This document shows, piece after piece, positions 40,258 through 51,000 of a stretch of DNA of 64,000 bases. Location of the stretch: contig OZ026598.1 in NCBI GenBank assembly GCA_964020085.1, forward strand, positions 6,504,024-6,568,023, in the 5' to 3' direction. The translations under genes and the position numbers were made by a program. This DNA is from Micromussa lordhowensis (taxonomy: Eukaryota; Cnidaria; Anthozoa; Scleractinia; Lobophylliidae). The notes beneath the pieces were generated by a model. That model was not told where the DNA came from and did not search any database. It saw nothing but the letters and a program-made list of their open reading frames with translations. How positions within the stretch are numbered: position 1 is the stretch's first letter; every line of letters starts with the position of its first letter.

Positions 40258-42822
40258 TCATTTTCGTTTAGATTTTCGAATGTCTCTTAAAATTTCAGGG
40301 ATACTGAGACAGTTGTTATCGTCGCTTGCTTCCTGCTTCACTACGATGTGGTTTGTTTTATGTTTGTTCAGGGTCGTTGCATTTTTAAAACACTTGCCAC
40401 ACTGGTTGCATTCAAAACGCTTCTTGCCTGTTTTTGTTTTTCTACGCTGTCTCAGAAGTTCCGAGATACTGAAGCAGCCGTCATCTTCGCTTGTCTCTGT
40501 CATCACTGTGTTGTGTGTTCTTTTTATATGCCGTTTCAAAGTCGTTAAAGTTGCAAAACCTTCTCCACATATCTTGCATTCACAAGGCTTCTCGCCTGTA
40601 TGTTGTCTGTTATGTATCTTAAGAGTATATGAAGCTCTAAAACGCCTTTCACAATAACTGCATTTGTAAGGTTTCTCTCCCGTATGTATCATCAAATGTT
40701 GTTGAAGAGTTGATGCTCGAGTAAAGTACTTACCACACTTTTTGCATCCAAAAGTGTGTGTTTTTTTATGTTCCTTAAGACTCCATGGGTTACTAAAACA
40801 CTTTTCGCAAAAACTACATTGAAAACGCTTCTCGCCTGTTGTTGTTTTCTTACGCTGGCTCAGAAGTTCCGAGATACTGAAGCAGCCGTCACCTTCGCTT
40901 GTTTCTGTCTTCACTGTGTTGTGTGTTATTCTTATATGCCGTTTCAAAGTCGTTAACGTTGCAAAACAATCGCCACAATTCTTGCATTCACAAGGCCTCT
41001 CGCCTGTATGTTGTCTTTTGTGTAACGTAAGAGTATATGAAGCTCTAAAACGCCTTCCACAATAACTGCATTTATAAGGTTTCTCTCCCGTATGTATTTT
41101 GAAATGTTGCTGAAGAGTCGCTACCCGAGTAAAGTGCTTGCCACACTTCTTGCATTCAAAAGGCTTCTCGCCTGTGTGTGTTTTTTCATGTTCCTTAAGA
41201 CTCCATGAGTTACTAAAACACTTTTCACAACGGCTACATTTAAAAGGTCTCTCGCCGGTGTGTCTTCTCCTTTTATGCAATGTTAGATTGGTGTTATAGC
41301 CAAAACACTGACCGCACAGGTTACATTGATAAGGCTTCTCCCCCGTATGCACTCTTGCATGTGTCTTTAGGAATGCTAACACCTTGAAGCACTTGCCACA
41401 CTGCTTGCATTCAAAAGGCCTCTTATCCGAATGTGCTATCATATGTTGTTTTAAATTGGGTAGCAGAATAAAACGTTTGCCGCACACTTCACATTCAAAA
41501 GGCTTCTCTGTTGAGTGTGTTGCTTCGTGTTTGTTTCGAGTTCCTGAGTGACTAAAACCTCTGTCACAATGCTTGCATTTATAAGGTTTCTCGCCTGTGT
41601 GTCTTCTTTTATGTTCGTTTAAAGTGCTTGCGCGAAAAAAACACTTGCCACAGTAAATGCATTTGTAAGGCCTCTCGCCTGTGTGAGTTCTTTCGTGATC
41701 CTCTAAAGACGGTCTCGTAGTAAAGGACTTACCACACTGGTTACACACAAATGGCTTCTTCCCTGTATGGATTGTTTTATGTTTCAGAAGCGTTCCAACG
41801 TGTCTAAAACGCTCGCCACAAAAGTCACATTGAAAAGGCTTTTCTCTGGTGTGAACTACTTGATGACGTTTTAAATGTCCACTATTATTAAAGGACCAGT
41901 CACAGAGGTTGCATTTATAAGGCTTTTCTCCCGTGTGGGTTCTTTCATGCAACGTCAAATTCCTTCGCCGGTTAAAACACTTCCCGCACCGGCTGCATTC
42001 AAAAGGCTTCTCGCCTGTGTGCGTTCGTGCATGTTGCTTTAAACTTGCTTCCACAGTATAGCTCTTGCCACACAGGGTGCATTTATAAGGCTTCTCTCCT
42101 GTGTGTGTTCTGTCGTGTTTCTTTAAAGTTGCTAAACAATTAAAACACTTTTCACACTTGTTGCATTTAAAGGGCTTCTCTCCTGTGTGTATTCTCACAT
42201 GTTGCCTTAGATTCCCTGATCGACTAAAGCATTTGCCACAATGGTCACATTTTAAAGGCTTCTCTCCTGAGTGGACTTTCGCGTGTTCCTTTAGACCTCC
42301 AGCCTGTGTAAAGCCTTTCCCGCACTGGTTGCATTTAAAGGGCCTCTCTCCGGTGTGTGTTCTCATATGTTTTTTCAGATCCCCTGGCCGTGTGTAACAC
42401 TTTCCACACTCAGGCTGCTCGCATTTAAAACTTTTTTTTCTCTTGTGTCCTCTCTCGTGTTCCTTTAGATTTCGTGCCCCAGCAAAACATTTGCCACATT
42501 GTTTGCATTCAAAGGGCTTCTCTCCTGTGTGTCTCTTCTTATGCATCTCTAAAGCACCTGCGTGAGTGAAGCACGTGTCACAATAGTTGCATCTAAAAGG
42601 CTTCTCCCCACTGTGTGTTCTGCTATGTTGCTTCAAAGTTCCTACACGACTAAACATCTTTCCACACCGGTTGCATTTGAAAGACTTGCGAGTTCCTGCA
42701 TGTAATCTCTCATGTTTCCTTAGATTTCCTGCATGATGAAAACACTTTGCACATTGCTTACATTTGAACATTTTTCCATTAGAAGAAACTCTCTTGTGTG
42801 ATATTTGTCCCTCCGGATCCAT
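40258..42822 (-). CDS. Zinc-finger gene E: 27 C2H2 fingers with three eh1-like tails
   Basis: 854-aa protein, ATG at 42822 (MDPEGQISHKR), apparently one coding exon. Twenty-two C2H2 fingers come first (finger 5 has C-x4-C), then a tail GCFSISELLSQRKK; then four fingers and a second tail GCFSISELLRQRRK; then one finger and a final tail with VVKQE, CLSIPEIL and the basic end KSKRK. The second tail block copies the first with a period of about 408 bp (136 codons). It therefore arose by in-frame duplication of four fingers plus tail, overriding the original stop. Each tail core fits the eh1 pattern (Leu replaces Phe in the last). VKQE fits a SUMO consensus. Opposite orientation to A-D. Inferred nuclear repressor with several co-repressor contacts. 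Confidence 0.94.
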   Translation of the reverse strand: MDPEGQISHKRVSSNGKMFKCKQCAKCFHHAGNLRKHERLHAGTRKSFKCNRCGKMFSRVGTLKQHSRTHSGEKPFRCNYCDTCFTHAGALEMHKKRHTGEKPFECKQCGKCFAGARNLKEHERGHKRKKSFKCEQPECGKCYTRPGDLKKHMRTHTGERPFKCNQCGKGFTQAGGLKEHAKVHSGEKPLKCDHCGKCFSRSGNLRQHVRIHTGEKPFKCNKCEKCFNCLATLKKHDRTHTGEKPYKCTLCGKSYTVEASLKQHARTHTGEKPFECSRCGKCFNRRRNLTLHERTHTGEKPYKCNLCDWSFNNSGHLKRHQVVHTREKPFQCDFCGERFRHVGTLLKHKTIHTGKKPFVCNQCGKSFTTRPSLEDHERTHTGERPYKCIYCGKCFFRASTLNEHKRRHTGEKPYKCKHCDRGFSHSGTRNKHEATHSTEKPFECEVCGKRFILLPNLKQHMIAHSDKRPFECKQCGKCFKVLAFLKTHARVHTGEKPYQCNLCGQCFGYNTNLTLHKRRRHTGERPFKCSRCEKCFSNSWSLKEHEKTHTGEKPFECKKCGKHFTRVATLQQHFKIHTGEKPYKCSYCGRRFRASYTLTLHKRQHTGERPCECKNCGDCFATLTTLKRHIRITHNTVKTETSEGDGCFSISELLSQRKKTTTGEKRFQCSFCEKCFSNPWSLKEHKKTHTFGCKKCGKYFTRASTLQQHLMIHTGEKPYKCSYCERRFRASYTLKIHNRQHTGEKPCECKICGEGFATLTTLKRHIKRTHNTVMTETSEDDGCFSISELLRQRRKTKTGKKRFECNQCGKCFKNATTLNKHKTNHIVVKQEASDDNNCLSIPEILRDIRKSKRK

Positions 42823-43997
42823 AGTCTCACTTGTTTAAAGCCGGCCTGTTGCTGAACGTTGAGTTATTTACTTTGCAGATGATATCACAGTGACGCCTTT
42901 GTCGCCTTTAAAAATAAGAATAAGAAATTAAATTTCGTGGTAATGTTGATGTAAAATAAATAACTGAATTAAACAAAACGAGAGTCATTTCCATGACCAA
43001 TGATCACAGGTATAAGATGAATATTCTAATGGAACGAGTTTTCGCTTGGTGTTGTAGTAGAGTCTGCCTAGGCCTGACAAAGTACAAATGTTTTCTCTGA
43101 CTTCAAAACACAAATGCTCAAAATCAGTATTTCTTTGAGATTCAAGCTGAAAGTTATATATTATAAATGTAAATAAAACTTCCCAGGTGATGGTGTCTGA
43201 CTATTGTGTATGTATGTATGTATTGTGTCTCGGTGGCCATGATGATGTTTCCAAACAGAATTAAGAATTTATCTGTTTTAGTTAAAACAGCTCCCCTATT
43301 TATCAAAATGTATTAAGTTCAAACTATCTGTCACTGAACTTCTAGTTTCTTCTATATGTTGGTTCTTTACAAAATATTCGTTTAAGGTACTTCCCTACTG
43401 CGCACGATTTTCGCGTCATTAGCGCGCACACATGAACGCGTGCGCGTACAAAACCTAAGAGATTTCCCTCAAACTAAGCTCGATAGCGAAATAAATGCTC
43501 CTTTTCTATTAAACGAGCACGGGTGACCCCCGATTTTGTTTTTTGGTATTTGCTAAGAACAGTCTAATAAAGAACATATTTGAGGAAGGAAAAAATTTTG
43601 ATAGTAGAACATGATTTGTTTTTGCAAAATAGTTCTATACTGGGTGTATCTTGGCCAAGGCGAGGACTTCAAGCTAACCACGGAACTGTCCGAAAAAGTG
43701 CAATATTCCAGCAACCAGGCAATCAAAAACGGCTTAAACTTATGTGAATAAAAGAAGCTTTATTTTCACGATAAAAGTTTGTGCCTTTCAAGTAATCAAG
43801 ACTTAATTCTTTATGAAGATGATTCGAATTTTTAACGTGCAACCAGTAAAAATATCCCATTTTACGAGCCTGCTTACGCGTAAACAAGCACGGTGACCCC
43901 ATTTTTTTAATGCATTTTTTAACGGTCAAATCACGAACGTTAACTATGCCAAGTTTCAAAAAAAGTTTGATAGTAGAACAATTTCAAGGTAATTACG
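42823..43997. other. Upstream region of gene E, no leader exon identified
   Basis: No minus-strand donor with the GTAAGRRAAAC context of genes A-D was found. Repeat-like sequence occurs at 43380-43990 ('GAGCACGGGTGACCCCCG' and, near 43890, 'AAGCACGGTGACCCC'). The frame 43723-43959 on minus is not supported. Confidence 0.35.
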
Positions 43998-44827
43998 TAA
44001 AGTGCCACTATGATCAAATTTTTACCCCTTGATTTTTTAGGTTAATCACATAGAATTCTACGAAAGATTAAAAACGCCGTTTACCGTTTACAAATACCTG
44101 CATTGGTTCAGGAGATATTTAAGTTTGAAAAATGAGTAAAATATGCAAATTAGATTACTGATGACGTCATACACTCAACCAAATATTACATGAAGTATAT
44201 AAATAGCGCTATCTCGGTCAATTTGCAGCAGAAACCATTGAAACTTGGTAGCCTAATAGTTCTAAATGCAACACATCTACATCTATAACAATTTCTGTTC
44301 CCATGGCAACCCACTCTTTTCCAGTCCCCTCTAGCCAGATATCAATATTTAGTGATTTTAAGCTTGGAAAACATTAAACAAGGCCATGAACTCAACCTCG
44401 TGTATTTATATGCTTGCTGGATTATGCAGATGAGGCACCATTGGCAAATATCAATATAGAACCCTAAAAGTGGTCAGAAAAACCTTTAATATTGTGGAGG
44501 TCTGGAACCTAGTCTGTTGCTATGGTAACAAAAATTGTTAAGCTCATATTGCGGAGCACCACAAGTAGAATCTTACTGCAAAAATTCAAACATTTATCAT
44601 ACAAATTGACTGAGATATCCTTGTTTATCATATTGGATCAAAATGCTGTTGAGTCTATGACATCATCACTTGGTTAATTTGCATATTTTAAAAACCTGAA
44701 TATCTCTGGAACGAAAAGAGATATTTGAAAACAGTAAACAGCATTTTTACTCTTGTAAAGACTACTTCTTTATGTCTTAAAATGGTTCAGATTTGAAGGA
44801 TGCGATTTTCGTCATAGTGGCACTTTA
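43998..44827. mobile_element. Non-autonomous TIR element, 830 bp
   Basis: Ends (TA)AAGTGCCACTATGA at 43998 and its complement ending 44827, flanked by TA on both sides. Subterminal blocks are also related ('AATATGCAAATTAG' versus 'TTAATTTGCATATT'). Two internal sub-repeats mention 'GCTATGGTAACAAAAATT'-type sequence. No transposase. Confidence 0.75.
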
Positions 44828-47515
44828 ATAAATTGACGTGCGACCGGGTGCGAACCGTCGCGTGACGTTTTGAAATTGGTCGTGGAATGAATGGATGACA
44901 AGGATTGGTATCAATTTAATATTCTAAGTCATCGACAAGGTTACACGATAGCGTGCTGCCAAGTGTCTTTAGAGCATTTTCATACCCACAAGTGTGTTCC
45001 AAAACATAAGAAAGTGTTTGCATGCAAAAAACAAACAAACAAAAGAAGCTCATTTTCCAAAAGTTAAGCGATCTTAAGTCAAAGTAAAAAGAGGATTGAA
45101 GCTTATCATATTGGAAACTCTGTAGAGCGTTAAGCCTCTTGGCTCACCTTCAGTCACGAAATCACCACACGCAACTAACTTTGTCCAATTTAGGTGAGAT
45201 AATTGGGGATCGAGAGTAGAAACAGTTTTACCCTTAGTTAGATTAATATTTACTCAAGAAGGGTTTGTTTTACCAATAAAAAGTAACGCAAAAGAGACGA
45301 CTGTAACATTTCTGTTATGTTTACATATAATCCAGTTGAGCTTGTCTAGACACGTACAACCATTTTCTTAAGGGTAGTCCATTTCATTATAATATCCTCC
45401 ATGAAGTTTGATAATTTTATTCATTTGATTGCTTTCATGGTGGCACGTTTAAATTTCGATTTCCGCAAGTTTAGATGAAACTTTATTAATTCGGAATCAC
45501 GCTTCCCTGGGGAGGGGGGAGGGGGGGCATGAACATCTTGCCTCGCGTCGTTCGGTTGCCGGGCTCCTATAGACAGAAAGCGAGTTCTGTCAAAATTATT
45601 TAACTGTCCTGGCAGATGATCGTTATAGAAAATAATTGAGCCGTCATTGCATCATGATCGTTTTTTAATGATTGTTTGTAAAAATTTATGCGATGAACGC
45701 ACGACCATGCGCTCTGAATTTTGGAGGTGTGGGTTTAGACATCAGCAAAGTGACCAAACCGCAAGCTTTTTTCCATGTAAGCGGGTAGAAGGGAGCTACT
45801 TTGAAGTTTAAGGCTATTCTCGTCTTTTCAATAATCAAATATGCTCTTATTGATTTCCTTACCTCTACGGAAGAAACTCAGTGAATCGCCAAGCGATCGA
45901 CCACGGACAAAAGCATTCAAGGCACTTTAGCCCAGTCTGTTTCCGACGACTAGATTAGAAGAGGAAGCTTGAGAATCCCTGCTTTCAAATGAAAGATCGG
46001 GTAAAACGCCTCTCCAAAAAGTAGGTGTGCAACAAATCGAGACTGCACTGACTTAAAAGACTAAGACTCTTGCGTGACGTTTACAAAATCATGTGATTAC
46101 TAATCCTACTTCGTGATTTTTTTCTTGTTTTTTTTAATTGTCAAAAATGTAAACTTTTTGACGTAAATCTCGTATTACCATCGCCATCATTGACTAAACT
46201 GACTAAATGTATCGGTACTTAGGCCAAAAACAGGTTTGTCTGAATGGTACTCTGGTTAGCTCTCAATAATAATGAGTCTAGAATATATTTAAAACTACGA
46301 ACTCCCAGCGAAATGATTGCGTGACGCTAAGTAAATGCCACTTCCTTGTAAAAATACACAGGTATGCTGCAAGTCCCTGCATATCCTCTTTTCACGTGCT
46401 GGTCACTTGATACAAGACAAAGGGGTTTCGGGTTTGTTGAGTGTGCATACAGGTTGCACTGGACTGGACTGGAGCAGATTGGATTTGTAAAACATGGACT
46501 AGAGTATTAAAAGCGTGGCCTCTGGATTTGTAAAACAAGGTCTGGATTTGTACATAGATTTGTAAACAAACTACTAATACTTCGGCTACAATGGGGGACT
46601 GAACTGAAGAAAGGAAAGCATTGAGAAATGCCCAACAATGTACTAAACTCATGCTTGAAAAAATTCACCATTTATTTGAGTGAGTGATTGATTTATTGAT
46701 TGATTGATCGATCAATTGATTTACTGATTCATGCTACTAAGCTAATTGTTATATTACAGAATGCATTCTAAATTTATTTCTACTGCTCGACCTAGTTTTG
46801 ATCTTGAAACCTCTAATATTGAAAAATGGTGAAATTAAATAGGAAATAAATATAATACAACAGAAACGTGCATGAGAAAATCCGGGGAAAAAGAGAAATG
46901 TTGGTTTAAACAAGATAAAACAAATTTTATTTCAATAAACTTAATTCCAATTAGGTTGATTTACCACTACACAAATTTTTATAAATTAAAACAGTGTACC
47001 TTTATCAAAATTTATTCCTTTATGATCAATTTATTACAAATATATTCCATCATAATATTGAAGCTCAAATTGAAAAAAAAGAAATCACTATTAATAATTA
47101 GTTACGGCGATACACAAGAAGCAATACTACAATTTAGAGGACATGTTGGACGGAAGAAAGACACAATGCTATATATTCATCAGAGGATGGGATAAGGAGT
47201 AGTATGGGCTGGTTGAGAGGTCCCATCTCTGCGCTCTTTTTCTAACACTTGCAGACCATTATCTGAGTGAATGGCTGGTGTTCAATAAGTCCTCTGTGCT
47301 CTTAGGTGCAGAACTGGGAAAGCGCCCAGCTCGAGACGCATCCTATCAGTTAGAAGCAGAAAAAACATTTATTAACTGATTAACCTTGGCTAGACTACTT
47401 TAAATATATTATTTAGCACTGCAGTGTCAATTGGGGCAACCTCAAAGTAATATAACTGATATTGATGTTGTGATTGGGTTAACATACTTTAGATAATCAT
47501 ATCTCAAGTGATGTA
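44828..47515. other. Spacer, no gene recognised
   Basis: AT-rich unique sequence with a G-rich patch at 45510-45530, a short (ACTGG)n at about 46455-46472 and a (GATT)n patch at 46681-46725. The + frame 46872-47195 is Lys/Ile-rich, as expected of random AT-rich DNA, and is not called. Confidence 0.4.
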
Positions 47516-47716
47516 TGGTGGAACCCTGCCTTACGGTCACCTCATTATTAAAGCCACTTTATTCTGGTCTGAGCAAAAGCTCGATCAGTCTTTTTCCATT
47601 AACCATAACCAGAACTCGTTTTTCCATTTTCCAGAACCCATTTAATCAGGCCACCCTGTTAATACAGCCAGATTTCTGTGGCCTGTTAGTGAGCAGATTA
47701 ACAGGGATCCACTGCA
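47516..47716 (+). mobile_element. Pogo-like MITE (about 200 bp)
   Basis: Starts GGTGGAACCCTGCCTTACGG and ends GGGATCCACTGCA. The middle shares 'AAAGCTCGATCAGTC' and 'CAGATTTCTGTGGCCTG' with 16080-16240. Confidence 0.65.
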
Positions 47717-48033
47717 TTATCTACTGTAGTATACATGTATAATAAAACAGCTCCAAGGGGATGAGATACCTTACATTCTCCCTCTCTCTCTCTTACTCTT
47801 TCTTGCAGTTACAGAACAATTTTTGTTATTTTCAGATTTATGATTAAATTCATCAACATCACATACATTGTGTACAGCACTTTTTTTCTAGGTAAGGGGA
47901 CCGTGGTGATATAAATGTCACATTATATGCAAGCCAATCTCCTTTTCTGCTAGCCTTTCAAAACTCTGTCCACGAGCTCACGAGCTCTGGGTGAAAACTG
48001 TATTAACAAGTGCACCTCATTTGTACAAGTATA

Positions 48034-51000
48034 TCATACTTCATACTTCCCAATTGTAATTTTCATCAATGTATCACTTACCAGAGTGGTGCGAGACTTG
48101 TGAAGCGATGTTCTTAGATCTAGAGATGACGGCATTGGCATGACTGTGGGTTTAGAACTCTCCCAGCCAGCCAGGCAGTGTGATGACAAACTCACTGCAT
48201 CAGTAGGATCAAAACTAGCCCGTCTGTGAGGCTTGAATCTGTATGGTGAGAGAAGGGATGATCGCGGGACACTCACTCTGAAAACAAGAGAAACAAACTA
48301 ATTACTTCTGACTATAGTAGCTGATGTTTTGAGCATTAGCCCTTCATCTTTCGCTCTGATGAAGGGCCAATGCTCGAAACGTCAGCTTTCGACTCTCTTT
48401 ACAGTAACCAATTCACATTATCAACACAGTTGATAAAACCAAATTATTGTTTAATACTCCCCAGTGACGCAGCAACAAAGTTTCCTTAGAAACTCACCCC
48501 CTTTATATATTTAAATACTGCTGATTTAAATGACATACTTGTGATTAAGTACATGTATACTATAATAATTATTATGACCTTTGATAAATATAAAATTATA
48601 ATCAAGGACTTTTCAAGGATTTTTATTTGGAAATAATAGTAGAGATCATGTGTACTAAAGGCATCCGCGGTTGAGTGTTGATCGATAGGCTCGATTGACA
48701 GCCCGATCAATACTTGGCCTACATTTGATCAACATCTTGATAGACACTTGATCAACAGTTGGTCGAAAGTCGGCTGAGTGTCGACCGACTCATATGCATC
48801 AATCAAAAATTAGTCGACTCTCAACCAACTGTCAACCGAGATGTTGATAGAGGGTTGATCAAGATGTCGATTGAGGGTATCGGTCGAGGTTATTGATCGA
48901 CACTCGACCGCGGATGCCTTTAGTACACATAATCCAGCAGAGACACTCTTTTTTCTTTAAATCCAGCAGAGACACAATCAAATGAATTCAAGAACTCAAT
49001 TTAGTTTTCAGCCACATTATAGTGTTCCCAGAGGCTGAGAGGAGCAGTATCAGCAATCTATTCTCTTTTTCAAAATTATGAAATCTAAATTTACATTAAA
49101 AAGTCTTCAAATAAATTTCACAGGGTACGGCTGTTTGTGAAGTGAAATGACAGCAAACACCAAAATGGAATGGAAGAACACTAGCTGAGCTCGAAGTGAG
49201 CATTTCAAAAGCTGAATATCAAACCTCTCTTTACAGACACCTCCATAATACAGACACTTCTATTTCATAGACAGTTCACTTGGTCACAGAGAAACCAGAC
49301 CTTATGTGGCCTCTACCTCTATAATACGACTACTCCCATAGTAAATTGTGAGACACTCAGGTTGATGTCCCTTTGGTGACGACGTTTAAGGGGTTTGACT
49401 GTATAGTTTAAACTCATGCAGTTGAGAGACAGTACAATGTACATGTACACGTGCACTTACCGAACGTAACTGCCTTCTGTTTCGTACTCTGATTCCCGCT
49501 TTGTATAGCAAACTGGGCAGGGCGTTTCTGGTCCATGTATAGGTTCAGCAAAGAGCCTTTCATTCAAAGTGTATGCATTGTCACCTGAAATTAAAATACA
49601 TGGCTTGTACTTCACTACTAGGCAATTTTAACTACTGTAGTCAAAGTCAATCAGTGAAGCCTGGTTTTCACTACAATATAAGCAGAAGCACAAGCTTAAG
49701 CATAACCATGGAGAGCGGCCACATAACACAAGCACAAGCACAACAAAATGTTTTGTTCTCCTTGTGCTTTGTATGTCAAGTGAGAATGTGTTGCTGTAAA
49801 CACTAGCATAAACATCATCAGCCATCTTGTTTTTAACTGCATCAAGGAGGTATCACCATTATGCAACCAAAAACAAGGTAATTCCCAAGTTTACGCATGT
49901 GTACATCGTTATGCTTGAGTTGTGGGCATCCTTTAATACTACTATTATGCATACATGCTTGTACCTTACATACAGTGTATGTCTTGGTGAAAACCAGGCC
50001 CAGACAAGCAATAGCAATATAGCGCTATATAAATGAATTGTATTATTATTATAATGTTCAGCTGGTGTAAGGTGAATTGAAAACACAGCCCATCAGGGCT
50101 GTCACAAAGTTTTGAAGAACATGGCTGATTTTTTTCATCTAAGACTAAATAATGAAATGAATAATTATCCCAGCAGTGTTGGAAATTAGCACTCGCCCAC
50201 ATGTGAAAAGCGTCAGCGAGTACAAATCATTGATCACTTGCCTGTTTATCCAGCAAGATTTTCATTTTTGAGAAATTATTTAAGCAAAAATATTTTTTAT
50301 TTCTATTTTGGCTCTAAAATAATAAAATCTAACCACTTCTATTTTTTGGTCCTTTTTTTGTCTTCCGAGATGCTCAAAATTAATAACTTGCCAATAATAC
50401 AGAAAATAATACACTAATTTACATAAGGGTCATTCCACAGTATTCTGCTGTTGCGGGGACTACATTCAGAGACTTTCATTACCATTCTGAAAATGTAGAC
50501 TACGAAGCAGATGCAGACTGCCGTTGTGTGGTAGATGACCATTAGAGCTATGCACAACAGTAGTGTAATTCACTCTGTAACAGATGAGTGGGATGCAACA
50601 GTAAGTTATGTGGCTGTTGCAGAGACTACACAGAAATTCCACTATTTTTATCCCTACAAACTTAAGTGAGAAGTTCTCTTGGGTAATCAAAACATTTATC
50701 TGCTTTACTTGTAAGGTCATTTTATCTTTATCACTAGTTAATGTAATTGCCAAAACATTTAACTAAAATTGCGTATGTTTCTGTTGTAATTAACAATTCT
50801 AAGTGATGGTGCTGTTAAGCTTGTGAAGACTACGTTGCGGAGACTACATTGACATCAAGATACTGTGAATAAATATGCTACAAAGTAAATAAAGGACAAA
50901 TTTTGGCAATTGAGCAACATAATGCAGTGCATAAGCAATATTCAATCGCTAGAATAGCTATTGAATTCTCTGAGCTCAGAATTCACTAGTGCCAGCTCCC

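Noticed and set aside
40247..42397. Plus-strand open frames opposite gene E
   Set aside because: Antisense shadows of the finger repeats; the translations are mirror patterns of the C2H2 linkers (for example HWLHSKGF).
46872..47195. 107-codon open frame on +
   Set aside because: Lys/Ile/Tyr-rich composition expected of random AT-rich sequence; no domain, no splice context.
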